Positions 18,343-27,577 of a stretch of DNA of 64,000 bases are shown here, in pieces. The first letter of the stretch is position 1. Every line of letters begins with the position of its first letter. The notes under the pieces are model-generated. The model saw only the letters and a list, made by a program, of their open reading frames with translations, was not told the origin of the DNA and did not search any database. The stretch covers positions 304,840 through 368,839 of the forward strand of contig JAWLHE010000006.1 of assembly GCA_041690495.1 (NCBI GenBank), written 5' to 3'. The DNA is from DATAAP01 sp041690495 (GTDB lineage: Bacteria > Pseudomonadota > Alphaproteobacteria > CACIAM-22H2). A program made the position numbers and the translations under genes.

Positions 18343-19362
18343 TCATGCACCGACCGGGCCGATACGCGAACCGTCCGGCATAAAAAAATGTGCTGTGGCT
18401 CCCAGAGCCCGCGCGACGACGGCAGCCCGCTCCAGCGGCATGAATGAAAATGCCGTCGAGAGCGCATCGGCGGTCATCGCATCGGCGGCAACGACCGAAA
18501 CCGCGAGATAGCGGCGCGCGCTTTCGCCGCTGGTAGGATCGAGAAGATGGTTGAAACGCCCGGCCGGATCGAACCGTAACCCGTAGCCGCCCGAGGTGGC
18601 AACCGCCCGGTTGACGAGCTCGAGCCGCTCGTAAATTCGGCCCGGGGCCCGCGGATCTTCGAGCCCCGCGGTCCACGGAGCGCCATCGGGACGCCGTCCG
18701 ATCGCGCAAATTTCGCCCATATCCACCAGCGAACTCGTCATTCCTTCGCGTCTCAGAATCCGGACCACGCGATCGGTAATGTAACCTTGGGCAATTCCGT
18801 TGCACGTGATCGCCATGCCGGCCCGCGCAAGGCGAATTCGGCCCGCGTCGATCTTTATGGCTCTAAAATCGACAAGCGCGAGCGCCTGCCGGACCGCGGC
18901 ATGATCGGGGCCACCCGGGTCGGCGCCCGCGCGCCCGAAATGTCCGGCATACGCACGCCACAATGGCTGGATCGTCACATCGAAGGTGCCGTCGGTCAGC
19001 TCTCCGAAGCGGATGCATGATGACAGCAGCCGCACCAGATCTGCCGCGGGAGCTTCCAGCGCGCCGTCGCGGTTGAGACGTACGAGAGCCGAGGCCGGAT
19101 CGTAGAGGCTGAAAATACGTTCGAGCCGCCGGACCTCGGCCAGCGACATCGCAATGACGCGGCTCGCCGTCTCCGGATCGGGGTGATGGATCTGCAGCAC
19201 GGCATCCGCGCCGAGAGCAACGCCGCGCCATACGCGAAGGTCCGGCCCCGGCAGTCCGGCTGCCTTTGCCCCAAGCGGCATGAGCGGCAGGCCAGCCGCC
19301 GCGGCAGAAACCGCCATGAAGCGCCGTCGCGAGAAGGGTGCCTGCGTGCTGCGCTCGGTCAT
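18343..19362 (-). CDS. nosX: NosX: FAD:protein FMN transferase (ApbE family) of nitrous oxide respiration
   Basis: A 339-residue periplasmic ApbE-family flavin transferase. A Tat signal (FSRRRFMAVSAAAAGLPLMP) opens the protein; DGTFDVTIQPLW (about 128) and the Thr/Asp region DAMTADALSTAF (about 298) fit ApbE. In alphaproteobacterial nos clusters this gene is NosX, which loads FMN covalently onto the periplasmic domain of NosR. Its start overlaps the nosL stop by 4 nt and it is the last gene of nosRZDFYLX. Confidence 0.9.
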   Translation of the reverse strand: MTERSTQAPFSRRRFMAVSAAAAGLPLMPLGAKAAGLPGPDLRVWRGVALGADAVLQIHHPDPETASRVIAMSLAEVRRLERIFSLYDPASALVRLNRDGALEAPAADLVRLLSSCIRFGELTDGTFDVTIQPLWRAYAGHFGRAGADPGGPDHAAVRQALALVDFRAIKIDAGRIRLARAGMAITCNGIAQGYITDRVVRILRREGMTSSLVDMGEICAIGRRPDGAPWTAGLEDPRAPGRIYERLELVNRAVATSGGYGLRFDPAGRFNHLLDPTSGESARRYLAVSVVAADAMTADALSTAFSFMPLERAAVVARALGATAHFFMPDGSRIGPVGA

Positions 19363-19949
19363 TTGTGCCCGTGCCCTCCGGCTGCATCCGCCGGATCTGA
19401 GGAATGGCCTTCGGGCGCTGCGCTTCCGTCGCGAAGTGCCGGCGCAGGCCCTTCCGCCAGGATATAGTCGCGCGGTATTTCGGCGAAGCGGACGACGCGC
19501 CCGCCCTCCTTCGCGACGAAGGCGCGCGCGGCGGATTCACTTCCGAACGGCACCAGCTCGTTGCCGCCCATTCCCCCCTTGCGACCGCTGTCGAGCACGT
19601 ACCACGCATCCCTGGCGAGGACCCACGCCCCGGGCTCGGGCTGGTCCCAGCTCGTCGCCTTGGCCATGTCGTTCACATATATCGCGGCGATGTCCTTCGG
19701 CTCCTCGGGCAACAAGGTGAAGGCGATGGTATCGCGCACCGACGAGAACCAGACGGGATCCTTGCGGCTCGCGATGAAGATCTGTCCCTTCGGTCCCGCA
19801 TGCTCCGGGAGCGACATGCCGCAGTAATACCCGATCGCCGCATCGGAGACCTCGAGCGGCGCGGGTGTCTCCTGGCGCGCCTTCTCGTCGCACCCGGCGA
19901 TGCCCACGAAAAGGCATAGAAGTGCTGCGATGACCGCTTGCGATCTCAT
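19359..19949 (-). CDS. nosL: NosL copper chaperone lipoprotein
   Basis: A 196-residue lipoprotein with lipobox FVGIAGC (Cys about 20). The mature protein starts near the copper-binding block YYCGMSLPEHAGPKGQIF; the CGM motif is diagnostic of NosL, which delivers Cu(I) to NosZ. A His-rich tail (GGHGHK) could add metal affinity. The C-terminal third is longer and less conserved than in many NosL proteins. It overlaps nosY and nosX by 4 nt on each side. Confidence 0.92.
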   Translation of the reverse strand: MRSQAVIAALLCLFVGIAGCDEKARQETPAPLEVSDAAIGYYCGMSLPEHAGPKGQIFIASRKDPVWFSSVRDTIAFTLLPEEPKDIAAIYVNDMAKATSWDQPEPGAWVLARDAWYVLDSGRKGGMGGNELVPFGSESAARAFVAKEGGRVVRFAEIPRDYILAEGPAPALRDGSAAPEGHSSDPADAAGGHGHK

Positions 19950-20776
19950 ACGGGTTTCCTTGCAAACAGGAGGATCGCGAGAAGCAGCGGAAGGACTGCC
20001 CAGGCCGCCAGCGCCAAGATCAGCGTCGCCGGGCTAATCCGCACCTGTTCGCTGAGGCCGCCCAGACCGGAGAATGTGCTCACATCGGAAAGGCCGGCAA
20101 GATTGAAAAGTCGATAGGCATCGGCCGGATTGAGCAGGAGCAGCCAGTTCAGCACGCCGGGCGTGAGAAACCTGCCCTGATCGGCCACGAGACCGCCCAG
20201 CAACGCCATGTCGTAGACCAGTACGAGAACCAGCCAGATGCCGACCGCCACTCCCGCGGCGGTGCCGCGGTCGCGCACCAGTGTATTGACCAGATACCCG
20301 AGCGCCACGAAAGCCGCACCCAGCAGCACGCTCGAGCCGACCATCGCGCCGAACGCCTGCCACGCATGCGGATCGGCGCTCTCGCTCGTCAGCCAGAGAG
20401 CCAGGCCCGCGGCGCCATACCCGACGAGCGTTGCGAAGGCGAGAACTGCGACATGGCCCAGGAACTTGCCGACGATTACCTCCCAGCGCGCCACCGGATA
20501 CGTGAGCAGAAGCGCCATCGTGCCGCGGTCGATCTCGCCGAGCACCGCGTCGTAGGACAGCAGCAGCGCGATCAGCGGGATCAGGAAAATCGTCAGGCTG
20601 GACAGGCTGACGGCCGTAACGGCGAGCGGGCTTGCCGCGACGGTCCCGGTTGGCGCGCTGCCCAGAAATGCCAATGACAGGGCGAACACGCACAGAACGA
20701 GCGTTGCCGCGACGACCCAGCGATTCCGCAAGGCATCGCGTATCTCGCGCCCGGCAATGGTCGCCACCGCGTTCAT
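19946..20776 (-). CDS. nosY: NosY ABC transporter permease
   Basis: A 276-residue inner-membrane protein with about six hydrophobic helices. It opens MNAVATIAGREIRDALRNRW, typical of ABC-2 permeases of the NosY type. With NosF and NosD it forms a transporter thought to supply sulfur or assist CuZ assembly of NosZ. The start overlaps nosF and the end overlaps nosL (ATGA in each case), so the four genes are probably translated together. Confidence 0.92.
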   Translation of the reverse strand: MNAVATIAGREIRDALRNRWVVAATLVLCVFALSLAFLGSAPTGTVAASPLAVTAVSLSSLTIFLIPLIALLLSYDAVLGEIDRGTMALLLTYPVARWEVIVGKFLGHVAVLAFATLVGYGAAGLALWLTSESADPHAWQAFGAMVGSSVLLGAAFVALGYLVNTLVRDRGTAAGVAVGIWLVLVLVYDMALLGGLVADQGRFLTPGVLNWLLLLNPADAYRLFNLAGLSDVSTFSGLGGLSEQVRISPATLILALAAWAVLPLLLAILLFARKPV

Positions 20777-21747
20777 GAAGCCACCCCCAGCATTCGCGCT
20801 TCGGACTGCTCGGGCATGGCACGCCCCGTAATCGCGGCATAGACATCGTTCAGGCTCGCAGCGCGTATGTCTATGTCATCTATCCGGCCAGGCAATACGG
20901 CGATCCGCCGGACGATCTCGGCCTTGCGCGATTCGGGACAGGTCACCTCGAACGTTCGCGCCGACAGCAGCCGCCACTTGAGATTCGGATCGATCGCGAT
21001 CACGGAGCGTGCCGTCGTATCCACCGGAACGGTCGCCACGATCCGGACGGGAAGATCCGCGCGCCGGCGGAGTTCCCACGGCGCGGCGTCGGCAATCTTT
21101 CGTCCATGGTCCATCACGACGATGCGGTCGACATGCTCCTCGAGTTCCGGCAGCGCATGCGACGACAGAAGGACACAGGCACCGCCGTCGCGCAGCGCAC
21201 GCACGATTCCATAGAAGCCCTGGCGCAGATCCGGGTCCAGACCGGTCGTCGGCTCGTCGAGCAGCAGCAGGCGCGGGCTCCCCAGCAGCGCCTGCGCCAG
21301 ACCAAGGCGCTGGCGCATGCCCTTTGAATACGTTCCGACCCTCTGGCCGGCGGCATGGGCGATCCCCACACGATCGAGAAGATCGGCATTTCGCGAAACC
21401 GGCTGGCGCTTGAGCCGCGCGTAGAACGCCAGAACCTCAGCGCCGGTCATCGATGGTGCGAAGGCGACGTTCTCGGGTAGATAGCCGAGTTCGAGCCGCG
21501 ACCGTGCGGCGCGGCCGGGCGCCGGATCCTCTCCAAGGACGGCGACGCTGCCCGCTGTCGGCCGGATCAGGCCGAGCATCAGCTTGATCAGCGTGCTCTT
21601 GCCTGCGCCGTTGTGTCCCACCAGCGCCACCACCTCCCCGGCCCGAAGCACAAGATCGACGGATTCGACGGCCGCGTTCCGGCCGTAGGCCTTCCCGACC
21701 CCGGCGAGCCGGACAACTTCTTCGCCCGCTGCGTGTCCCTCGGTCAT
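20773..21747 (-). CDS. nosF: NosF ABC transporter ATPase
   Basis: A 324-residue ATPase with Walker A GHNGAGKS (about residue 44), Q-loop GYLPENVAF, signature TYSKGMRQRLGLAQAL, Walker B LLLLDEPTTGLDP and the H-loop SSHALPELEEH. The C-terminal 90 residues form the extra domain seen in NosF-type ATPases. It powers the NosDFY complex in NosZ maturation. ATG 21747 overlaps the nosD stop. Confidence 0.94.
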   Translation of the reverse strand: MTEGHAAGEEVVRLAGVGKAYGRNAAVESVDLVLRAGEVVALVGHNGAGKSTLIKLMLGLIRPTAGSVAVLGEDPAPGRAARSRLELGYLPENVAFAPSMTGAEVLAFYARLKRQPVSRNADLLDRVGIAHAAGQRVGTYSKGMRQRLGLAQALLGSPRLLLLDEPTTGLDPDLRQGFYGIVRALRDGGACVLLSSHALPELEEHVDRIVVMDHGRKIADAAPWELRRRADLPVRIVATVPVDTTARSVIAIDPNLKWRLLSARTFEVTCPESRKAEIVRRIAVLPGRIDDIDIRAASLNDVYAAITGRAMPEQSEARMLGVAS

Positions 21748-23021
21748 GATGCGCCGGTGTCGTCTCGGTCGCGCGCAACCACACCGGGCGGCACCATCAG
21801 CGGTGCGGTGTCGATCACACCTCCGGGATGGAGCCCCGGGAACTGCGACTGCGCCCAGCGAACGACCTGGATCGCCGGGCTGTTCAGCAAGAGTTTGGCG
21901 GCCGGATACCGCCATACGACCTGATCGACCAGGTCGTTCGGGCGGTATGCCGAATCGGCGATGCCGTCGCCGTTGAGATCGAATGCGGGATTGTCGCTCC
22001 AGTAGTTGCCGCGGCCACCGACAGACCAGTCGAGCGAGCGCGTGCCGACATACATGACCTGCGTGCGATTCTGCACGAAGGCGTTGCCTGATATCCGGTT
22101 GCGCTCCGATCCGGCCGTGAAATGGATCCCGATGCGGCAACCCTCGAACCAGTTGCCGTGGAAGCGGTTACCGTTGGCGTTGAAGATGAAGACGCATTTC
22201 TCGCCGCCGTCGACGACAGCATTGCCTTCGATCCGCGAGTTGTTGGCGAAGTTGAAGAGAAAACCGTGGTCGCGGTCGCCGGCCGACCGGTTGTTCCTGA
22301 TCGTCAGCCGGTCCGAATACATGATGGCATAGCCGACGTGATTGCCGAACGAGACGTTGCCGCTCACTTCGCTGTCGTTGGTATACATGTAATGAATGCC
22401 GAAACGCAGCTCGCGAAAGCGGTTGTTCCGGAACACATTGCGGCGGCTGGTCGTGGTGAATATACCGTCGCGCACGCGCGCAATGTCGTTGCCTTCGACG
22501 ACGGCGCCGGGCGCATTCCACACCTGGACGCCGTTGCCGCGCTCGGAGAGCCTGAGGTCGTCGCGGCCGGTCACGCGATTGCCGCGCACGCGGGCATTCC
22601 TGGCTCCCCAGATGTAGATCCCGATCAGATTCGACTCGAGTCGGTTGTTCTCCACCAGCGTTCGCTCCGCCTCCTTGTCTAGGAAGATCCCGGAATCCAT
22701 GCCGAAAAGGCTGGTGCCCGAGCCGCGAACCGTCAGGTTGCGGACGGTCACGTCCGGAGCCGACACCGAAATGACCTTCCCTTGCCCGGCACCCTGAACG
22801 ACGGCGCCGTCTTCGCCTTCGAGTACGAGCGGTCGCTCGATGACGACAGGACCGGTGTGAACACCGGCGGCCAGACGCAGGACCACGCCGGCGGGCGCCT
22901 CGGCCACGGCTGCCCGTAGTCCATCAGCACCCGCCGGCACCGCGATCGTCTCCGCATGAACACATACGCTCGGGAGGAGGAGCGTGGAGGCGATCGAAAT
23001 GATCCGCACCCGGCGGATCAT
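21744..23021 (-). CDS. nosD: NosD periplasmic copper-site maturation protein
   Basis: A 425-residue protein with a signal peptide (RRVRIISIASTLLLPSVCVHA) and a right-handed beta-helix built of CASH-type repeats, visible as recurrent N-x-x-x-G-N blocks (GNRVTG, GNDIARV, GNVSFGNH, GNAVVDGG). The NYWSDNPAFDLNGDGIAD block near residue 335 is the conserved NosD end region. It delivers material to NosZ CuZ with NosFY. The start is only 4 nt after the nosZ stop. Confidence 0.94.
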   Translation of the reverse strand: MIRRVRIISIASTLLLPSVCVHAETIAVPAGADGLRAAVAEAPAGVVLRLAAGVHTGPVVIERPLVLEGEDGAVVQGAGQGKVISVSAPDVTVRNLTVRGSGTSLFGMDSGIFLDKEAERTLVENNRLESNLIGIYIWGARNARVRGNRVTGRDDLRLSERGNGVQVWNAPGAVVEGNDIARVRDGIFTTTSRRNVFRNNRFRELRFGIHYMYTNDSEVSGNVSFGNHVGYAIMYSDRLTIRNNRSAGDRDHGFLFNFANNSRIEGNAVVDGGEKCVFIFNANGNRFHGNWFEGCRIGIHFTAGSERNRISGNAFVQNRTQVMYVGTRSLDWSVGGRGNYWSDNPAFDLNGDGIADSAYRPNDLVDQVVWRYPAAKLLLNSPAIQVVRWAQSQFPGLHPGGVIDTAPLMVPPGVVARDRDDTGAS

Positions 23022-23025
23022 GTGG

Positions 23026-24978
23026 TCACGCGCTCTTCGGCTTCACGATCATACGTCCGGACATCTCCATGTGGAGCGCATGACAGAACCACTGACAATA
23101 CCACCAATGCACGCCCGGCCGGTCGGCCGTAAACGTGACCGACGCGGTTGCCTGGGGGCCGATCTCCATCGCGATCCCGTACCGCACCAGGGTGAAGCCG
23201 TGCGTCAGGTCCTCGACGTCGTCCATGTTCGTCACGTAGATCGTGACCTCGTCGCCTTCGTTGCACTCGAACTCGTCGAGGCTGTAGGTGGGCGCAATCG
23301 AGTGCATGTAGACGCGCACCTTATTGCCCTCGCGCTTGACGTCGGCCGCCTCCTCGAGCGTCACGCCGTCCTTCGCCGCCTGCTGGCGCGCCTCCTCCCA
23401 CATCGGGTCGTTACGGTCCCACACGCTCTTGGGATTCACCTTCGAACGGTGGACGATGCAGATGTCGTGCGGCTCGGCAAAACTCGGACCGTCATGCACG
23501 AGTCGCATCTGACCGTCCGAGATATCGATGAGCTGGTCGTTCTCCGGCTTCAACGGGCCGACATTGAGGAAGCGGTCCTTGGAGAACTTGTTGAGCGACA
23601 CGAGCCACCTGCCGTCGGCCTCCTTCGTCTCGCCCATGCTGGTGTGGTTGTGGCCCGGCTGGTAATGGACGTCTAGCTTCTGCTTGATGGGGTTGACCTT
23701 CTCGCCCCTGAAAGCGCGTCTCGCATCCTCGATGTTCCACATCACCATCTGGCTGTCGATGAAGGTCGTCGTGAAGGCATTGCCGCGGCCGTCGAACGCG
23801 GTATGGAGGGGACCCAGTCCCAGCTCGGGCTCCGCCACGATCGCGGAGCGCACGTCCGCCTTGTCGTCGGCGAAGATCTTGTCGAGCAGGCGCACGTCAA
23901 GAACCGAGACCGTCGGCGACAGCTTTCCGTTGAACACGACGTGAATGCCGTCCGGCGCCGTGTTGCAGCCATGCGGGCTGTTCGGAATGGGAATGTAGCG
24001 GGTGTATGGCGAGCCGTGCCGGCCGTCGACGACCGGTACACCGTTCATCTCCTTGAAGTCACCCTTCTTGACCGCCTCTTCGATCCGCTGGATGTTGAAG
24101 ATGACCGCCCAGTCCTGCTCGTTCGCCGTCATTTCGGCGACGTTGACGCCTTTTTCCGAGTTGTAGCAGGTCGAGAAGGCGTATTTGCCCTGATAGTCGG
24201 CATCGCAGTTGTCGAGATTGCCGTCGACGAGGACCTGCCACGCGACCTTCATCGAGTCGCCGTCCACGGCGGTGAACACCGACCAGTAGTCCTTCGGGTC
24301 GGGAATGTTCTTGCCGTCGTTCGGCAGCGGAATGCAGTGCTCGCTGTTGCAGAACACGTAGCCGGTGCGCGGGAACTTCTGCGGACGCAGGCCGTGAATG
24401 TCGGAGGCATTCGGGATCTCGACGATCTTGTCGGTCTTCATCACATCCATACGGATGCGCGCGACCCGGCAATTGGCCTTGTCGTTGATCCAGAGATAGC
24501 GGCCGTCATAGGTGCCGTCGGTGAACGACATGTGCGGGTGGTGGGCGTCCCCGTTGAAATAGTCGCCTCCGCGGCTTTCGAGGAAGCGCCGCGTGGACGG
24601 CATGAGGTTTTCGGTCAGGACTTTCCTGCTCTCGTTGGTTTGGCCCCAGCCCGTGGCGCTGCAGCGGTTGAACACCGGAATGCGCGCGAGCTCGCGCATG
24701 GACGGCATTCCAATGATCCGGACCTCGCCCGTCTGCCCGCTCGACGAGAATCCGTAATACTCGTCGAGATCGCCGGGATGCACCTCGGCGCTCTGTCCGC
24801 CGGGACGCGCCTGACGCTGCTGCTGGCGCTGCTGCGCGAAGGCGTCGCCGGTCAAATTGGCGGCCGCGATTCCGCCCGCGGCACCCGCAATTCCGGCTGC
24901 ACCGGCAATCGTCGCGCCGCTGCCGAGAAGCTGGCGACGGGTCATTCTCACACGGTTTTTGTCTGGCTTGATGGGCAT
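23026..24978 (-). CDS. nosZ: Nitrous-oxide reductase (clade I, Tat-exported)
   Basis: A 650-residue periplasmic enzyme reducing N2O to N2. The Tat signal is MTRRQLLGSGATIAGAAG. CuZ histidine motifs include GDAHHPHMSF, DIHGLR, HTAFDGRGN and GHNHTSMG. The C-terminal cupredoxin domain shows DLTHGF and the CuA loop CQWFCHALHMEMSGRM. The twin-Arg leader and the length place it in clade I. GGAAGG lies 6 nt before the ATG, and a TTG-N8-CAA dyad 65 nt upstream probably drives it apart from nosR. Confidence 0.97.
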   Translation of the reverse strand: MPIKPDKNRVRMTRRQLLGSGATIAGAAGIAGAAGGIAAANLTGDAFAQQRQQQRQARPGGQSAEVHPGDLDEYYGFSSSGQTGEVRIIGMPSMRELARIPVFNRCSATGWGQTNESRKVLTENLMPSTRRFLESRGGDYFNGDAHHPHMSFTDGTYDGRYLWINDKANCRVARIRMDVMKTDKIVEIPNASDIHGLRPQKFPRTGYVFCNSEHCIPLPNDGKNIPDPKDYWSVFTAVDGDSMKVAWQVLVDGNLDNCDADYQGKYAFSTCYNSEKGVNVAEMTANEQDWAVIFNIQRIEEAVKKGDFKEMNGVPVVDGRHGSPYTRYIPIPNSPHGCNTAPDGIHVVFNGKLSPTVSVLDVRLLDKIFADDKADVRSAIVAEPELGLGPLHTAFDGRGNAFTTTFIDSQMVMWNIEDARRAFRGEKVNPIKQKLDVHYQPGHNHTSMGETKEADGRWLVSLNKFSKDRFLNVGPLKPENDQLIDISDGQMRLVHDGPSFAEPHDICIVHRSKVNPKSVWDRNDPMWEEARQQAAKDGVTLEEAADVKREGNKVRVYMHSIAPTYSLDEFECNEGDEVTIYVTNMDDVEDLTHGFTLVRYGIAMEIGPQATASVTFTADRPGVHWWYCQWFCHALHMEMSGRMIVKPKSA

Positions 24979-25036
24979 AGGGGTCCTTCCTAGGGTGGCC
25001 GCAAAGTTACAATGTCTGCAGAGGCGCCAACTGTCC

Positions 25037-25050
25037 TTGCGCTAGGTCAA
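25037..25050 (-). promoter_or_regulatory. FNR/NnrR-type dyad upstream of nosZ
   Basis: On the minus strand TTGACCTAGCGCAA fits TTG-N8-CAA. Its centre is 65 nt from the nosZ ATG; at the usual -41.5 position transcription would start about 24 nt before the ATG. A CATTGT hexamer sits at the expected -10 place. The exact regulator (FNR, NnrR or DNR) cannot be told from the site. Confidence 0.5.
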
Positions 25051-25133
25051 ACCTGTAATACGGCGCGCGGGGGTGAGGCTGAACCATCCTTAAGGTTTAA
25101 CACGATGGTTTTGTTCCCGCAGGGAATGCCCAT

Positions 25134-27374
25134 TCACAGACCCGCCGGTTCCTTCTGGGAGGGCGCGGAAGCGCGCCCCTTCCCGGGCGACGGGCGCATG
25201 CTCGGCGACATCGTCGCCATGCGCTTCTCCTGCCGCAGCCGCCGCTGGATCACCACCGGGCACTTGTAGGCGTGATGATAGAGCATCTGGCAGTGCAGGC
25301 ACTGAATGCACTCGTTCGGATTGATGTGGCCTTCGGGATGAATCGACTGCACCGGGCACTCATTGGCGCAGCGCTGGCAGGGATTGCCGCATTCGCGGTA
25401 GCGCCTGAGCCAGTCGAACATCCGCAGCCGCGCCGGAATCGCCAGCGCGGCGCCCAGCGGGCAGAGATAGCGGCAGAAGAATCGCTCGATGAAAAGCCCC
25501 GCCACGAGTAGAAGCCCGGCGTAAAGCACGAACGGCCAGTCGCGGAGGAAATAGAGAATGATCGCTGTCTTGAACGGCTCGACTTCGGAGGCGCGTTCCG
25601 CGAACGCGAGATCGTAGAGCGACAGCCCGAACAGGACGAGAAAGATGATGTATTTGATGACCCAGAACCGCTGGTGAGCGCCGAACGGCACGCGGATCTG
25701 CGGGATTCGCACCAGCCGTGCGCCGCGATTCAGGAGTTCCTGCAAGGCGCCGAAAGGACAAAGCCAGCCGCAGAACGCCCCGCGGTTCCAGAACAGCATC
25801 GACGCCGCGACGGCGAACCACAGGATGAAGATCAGCGGGTCCATCAGGAAGTAGTCCCAGCGAAAATCGGTCCGCAAAGCGCTCGTGAAGGCCAGAACGT
25901 TTACGACCGAGAGCTGGGCATGAGCCCACCAGCCGATCCAGAACAGGGTGAAGGCGAGGAACCCCAAGCGCACCGCATCGTAGAGCCGCGGCCGCCGGAC
26001 GAGCGAATCCTGAAAGAAGAAGATTCCGGTCAGGATCGCGAGAGCAACCGTCAGAATCGCTATGTCGACGATACGCTCGCGCCAGATGCGTTGCCACAGC
26101 GGGGTCCCGAGATCGCCCTCCGCCTCCGCTCGCGATGCCGGTGGCGCTTCTTCCGGACGCGCTTCGGGAGCGGCCACCTTCGTTTCCTCGGGCGTCGCCG
26201 CAACGACGGCGCGTTGCTCCGAGCGGACATACTTGTCAGGAAGTGCATATCCGGTATCGAACGTCAGGAAGGCCTTGTCGCGCGCCCCGATCGCGCGCTG
26301 GACCAGGAGCTGGAGGCGCCATGGCTCCACCGGATCGAAACCGGCATCCTCCGGAATCACGAACAGCCCGATCTCGGGAAACCGCGGCGCGCCTTCGGCC
26401 TGCAGATCGCCCAGCCGGCGGTGGTTGCGGTCGCGAAACCGCACCGTGTTGTCGCCTTGGATGAGCTCGATGCGATCGAAAATCCCGCCGCGCACATAGC
26501 CCGAGCCCTTGAACGAATAGGCGCCCTCGCCGGCGACGACGATCGCATGCTGTCCGGGCTTGAGCCGGTTCTCGAGCTGCTCCCACCCCTGGTCGCCGAG
26601 CAGGCTCCGCCCGATGGTCGGCACGCTCACCAAAGCCACATAAAGGTCGATGAACGTGTCGTCCGGCGCGCCCGGCTCGGGACGTTCGGCGGCGGCGCGG
26701 TTTCCTGACCGTTCGAAGGCCTCGTTGACCTCCGCAATAGTCAGATGAAGGCGGCGTATCGAGCCATCGCCGAGGAGCGTATCCCAGCTCTCGACGGCGC
26801 TCTGCGAGAGATCGACGGTCTTCGTGACGGTGGGCGCGGCGGCCTCCGGCTGGGCACCACCAAGTCCCAACGCGCGCGCGATCCGGATGCCGGAGCGCGT
26901 GATCGAATCGCCGATGACAAGGACCGTAACGGTGGCGCCGCTCACGATGTCGACCGGCAGCCCCGACTTGGTCGGGGATGGAACATCGAGAACGTTCAAT
27001 CCGACATAGCCGTTTATGAAATTCTCGATCTTCTCCGCCGGGATGCCGATCAGCACGATCGGCTCGTGATGTTCGAGCAGCTTCGCACCGACGATCCTTC
27101 CCTCGGGCGAGAGCCCGACCAGGATATGAATAGGCTTCCCGGAGTAACCGGTTGAGGACACGACATCCGAGTTGAGATGGACGTAGCCGAGGAGCCGGTC
27201 GCCTGCGAACGCACGCGCGACCGGCGGCTTGCCTTCGGGCGGCCCGAACCGGTCGGCGCCCGGCACGACCTCGCCGGGTGCCACGTTCCGGAGCATTTCC
27301 GCGAGCCTGCCCTGCGCGTGAACCGGGACGGAAGAGATCAGGAGCAGAAGGATGACGACGACGGATCGATACAC
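25134..27374 (-). CDS. nosR: NosR membrane flavo-iron-sulfur protein for N2O respiration
   Basis: A 746-residue protein from GTG 27374 (AAAGG upstream). A signal segment (SVVVILLLLISSVPVHA) is followed by the periplasmic FMN-binding domain (SGATVTVLVIGDSITRSG is the flavin-attachment region, about 170-185). Then come about five or six membrane helices with CGWLCPFGALQE and FFCRYLCPLG, and a cytosolic bis-[4Fe-4S] tail with CGNPCQRCANECP and CIQCLHCQMLYHHAYKCP. It is needed for nosZ expression and electron supply. The C-terminus ends in a short basic tail. Confidence 0.95.
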   Translation of the reverse strand: MYRSVVVILLLLISSVPVHAQGRLAEMLRNVAPGEVVPGADRFGPPEGKPPVARAFAGDRLLGYVHLNSDVVSSTGYSGKPIHILVGLSPEGRIVGAKLLEHHEPIVLIGIPAEKIENFINGYVGLNVLDVPSPTKSGLPVDIVSGATVTVLVIGDSITRSGIRIARALGLGGAQPEAAAPTVTKTVDLSQSAVESWDTLLGDGSIRRLHLTIAEVNEAFERSGNRAAAERPEPGAPDDTFIDLYVALVSVPTIGRSLLGDQGWEQLENRLKPGQHAIVVAGEGAYSFKGSGYVRGGIFDRIELIQGDNTVRFRDRNHRRLGDLQAEGAPRFPEIGLFVIPEDAGFDPVEPWRLQLLVQRAIGARDKAFLTFDTGYALPDKYVRSEQRAVVAATPEETKVAAPEARPEEAPPASRAEAEGDLGTPLWQRIWRERIVDIAILTVALAILTGIFFFQDSLVRRPRLYDAVRLGFLAFTLFWIGWWAHAQLSVVNVLAFTSALRTDFRWDYFLMDPLIFILWFAVAASMLFWNRGAFCGWLCPFGALQELLNRGARLVRIPQIRVPFGAHQRFWVIKYIIFLVLFGLSLYDLAFAERASEVEPFKTAIILYFLRDWPFVLYAGLLLVAGLFIERFFCRYLCPLGAALAIPARLRMFDWLRRYRECGNPCQRCANECPVQSIHPEGHINPNECIQCLHCQMLYHHAYKCPVVIQRRLRQEKRMATMSPSMRPSPGKGRASAPSQKEPAGL

Positions 27375-27503
27375 GTGCTGCCTTTCGAGCAAGCATCCCG
27401 GACTGCCTGCGTCCGGCCCGCAATACCAGCGGTAGAGCATAATGCGCCAAGCCTACAGACGGTTCTGCTTGCCAACCGCGACGCAATCCTAGACTCTTCC
27501 TCG

Positions 27504-27517
27504 CGAAGCTAGCGCAA
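27504..27517. promoter_or_regulatory. Half-conserved FNR-type site between nosR and ferritin-like gene
   Basis: CGAAGCTAGCGCAA shares CTAGCGCAA with the nosZ dyad, but the other half-site is degraded. It lies 137 nt from nosR and 67 nt before the divergent gene at 27578, so it could serve either or neither. Confidence 0.25.
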
Positions 27518-27577
27518 ATCTCGATTGGCAGACAATGCTGCGCGTCCAAGGAAGTGCAGCGCGGGGCGGAGGCCGAA

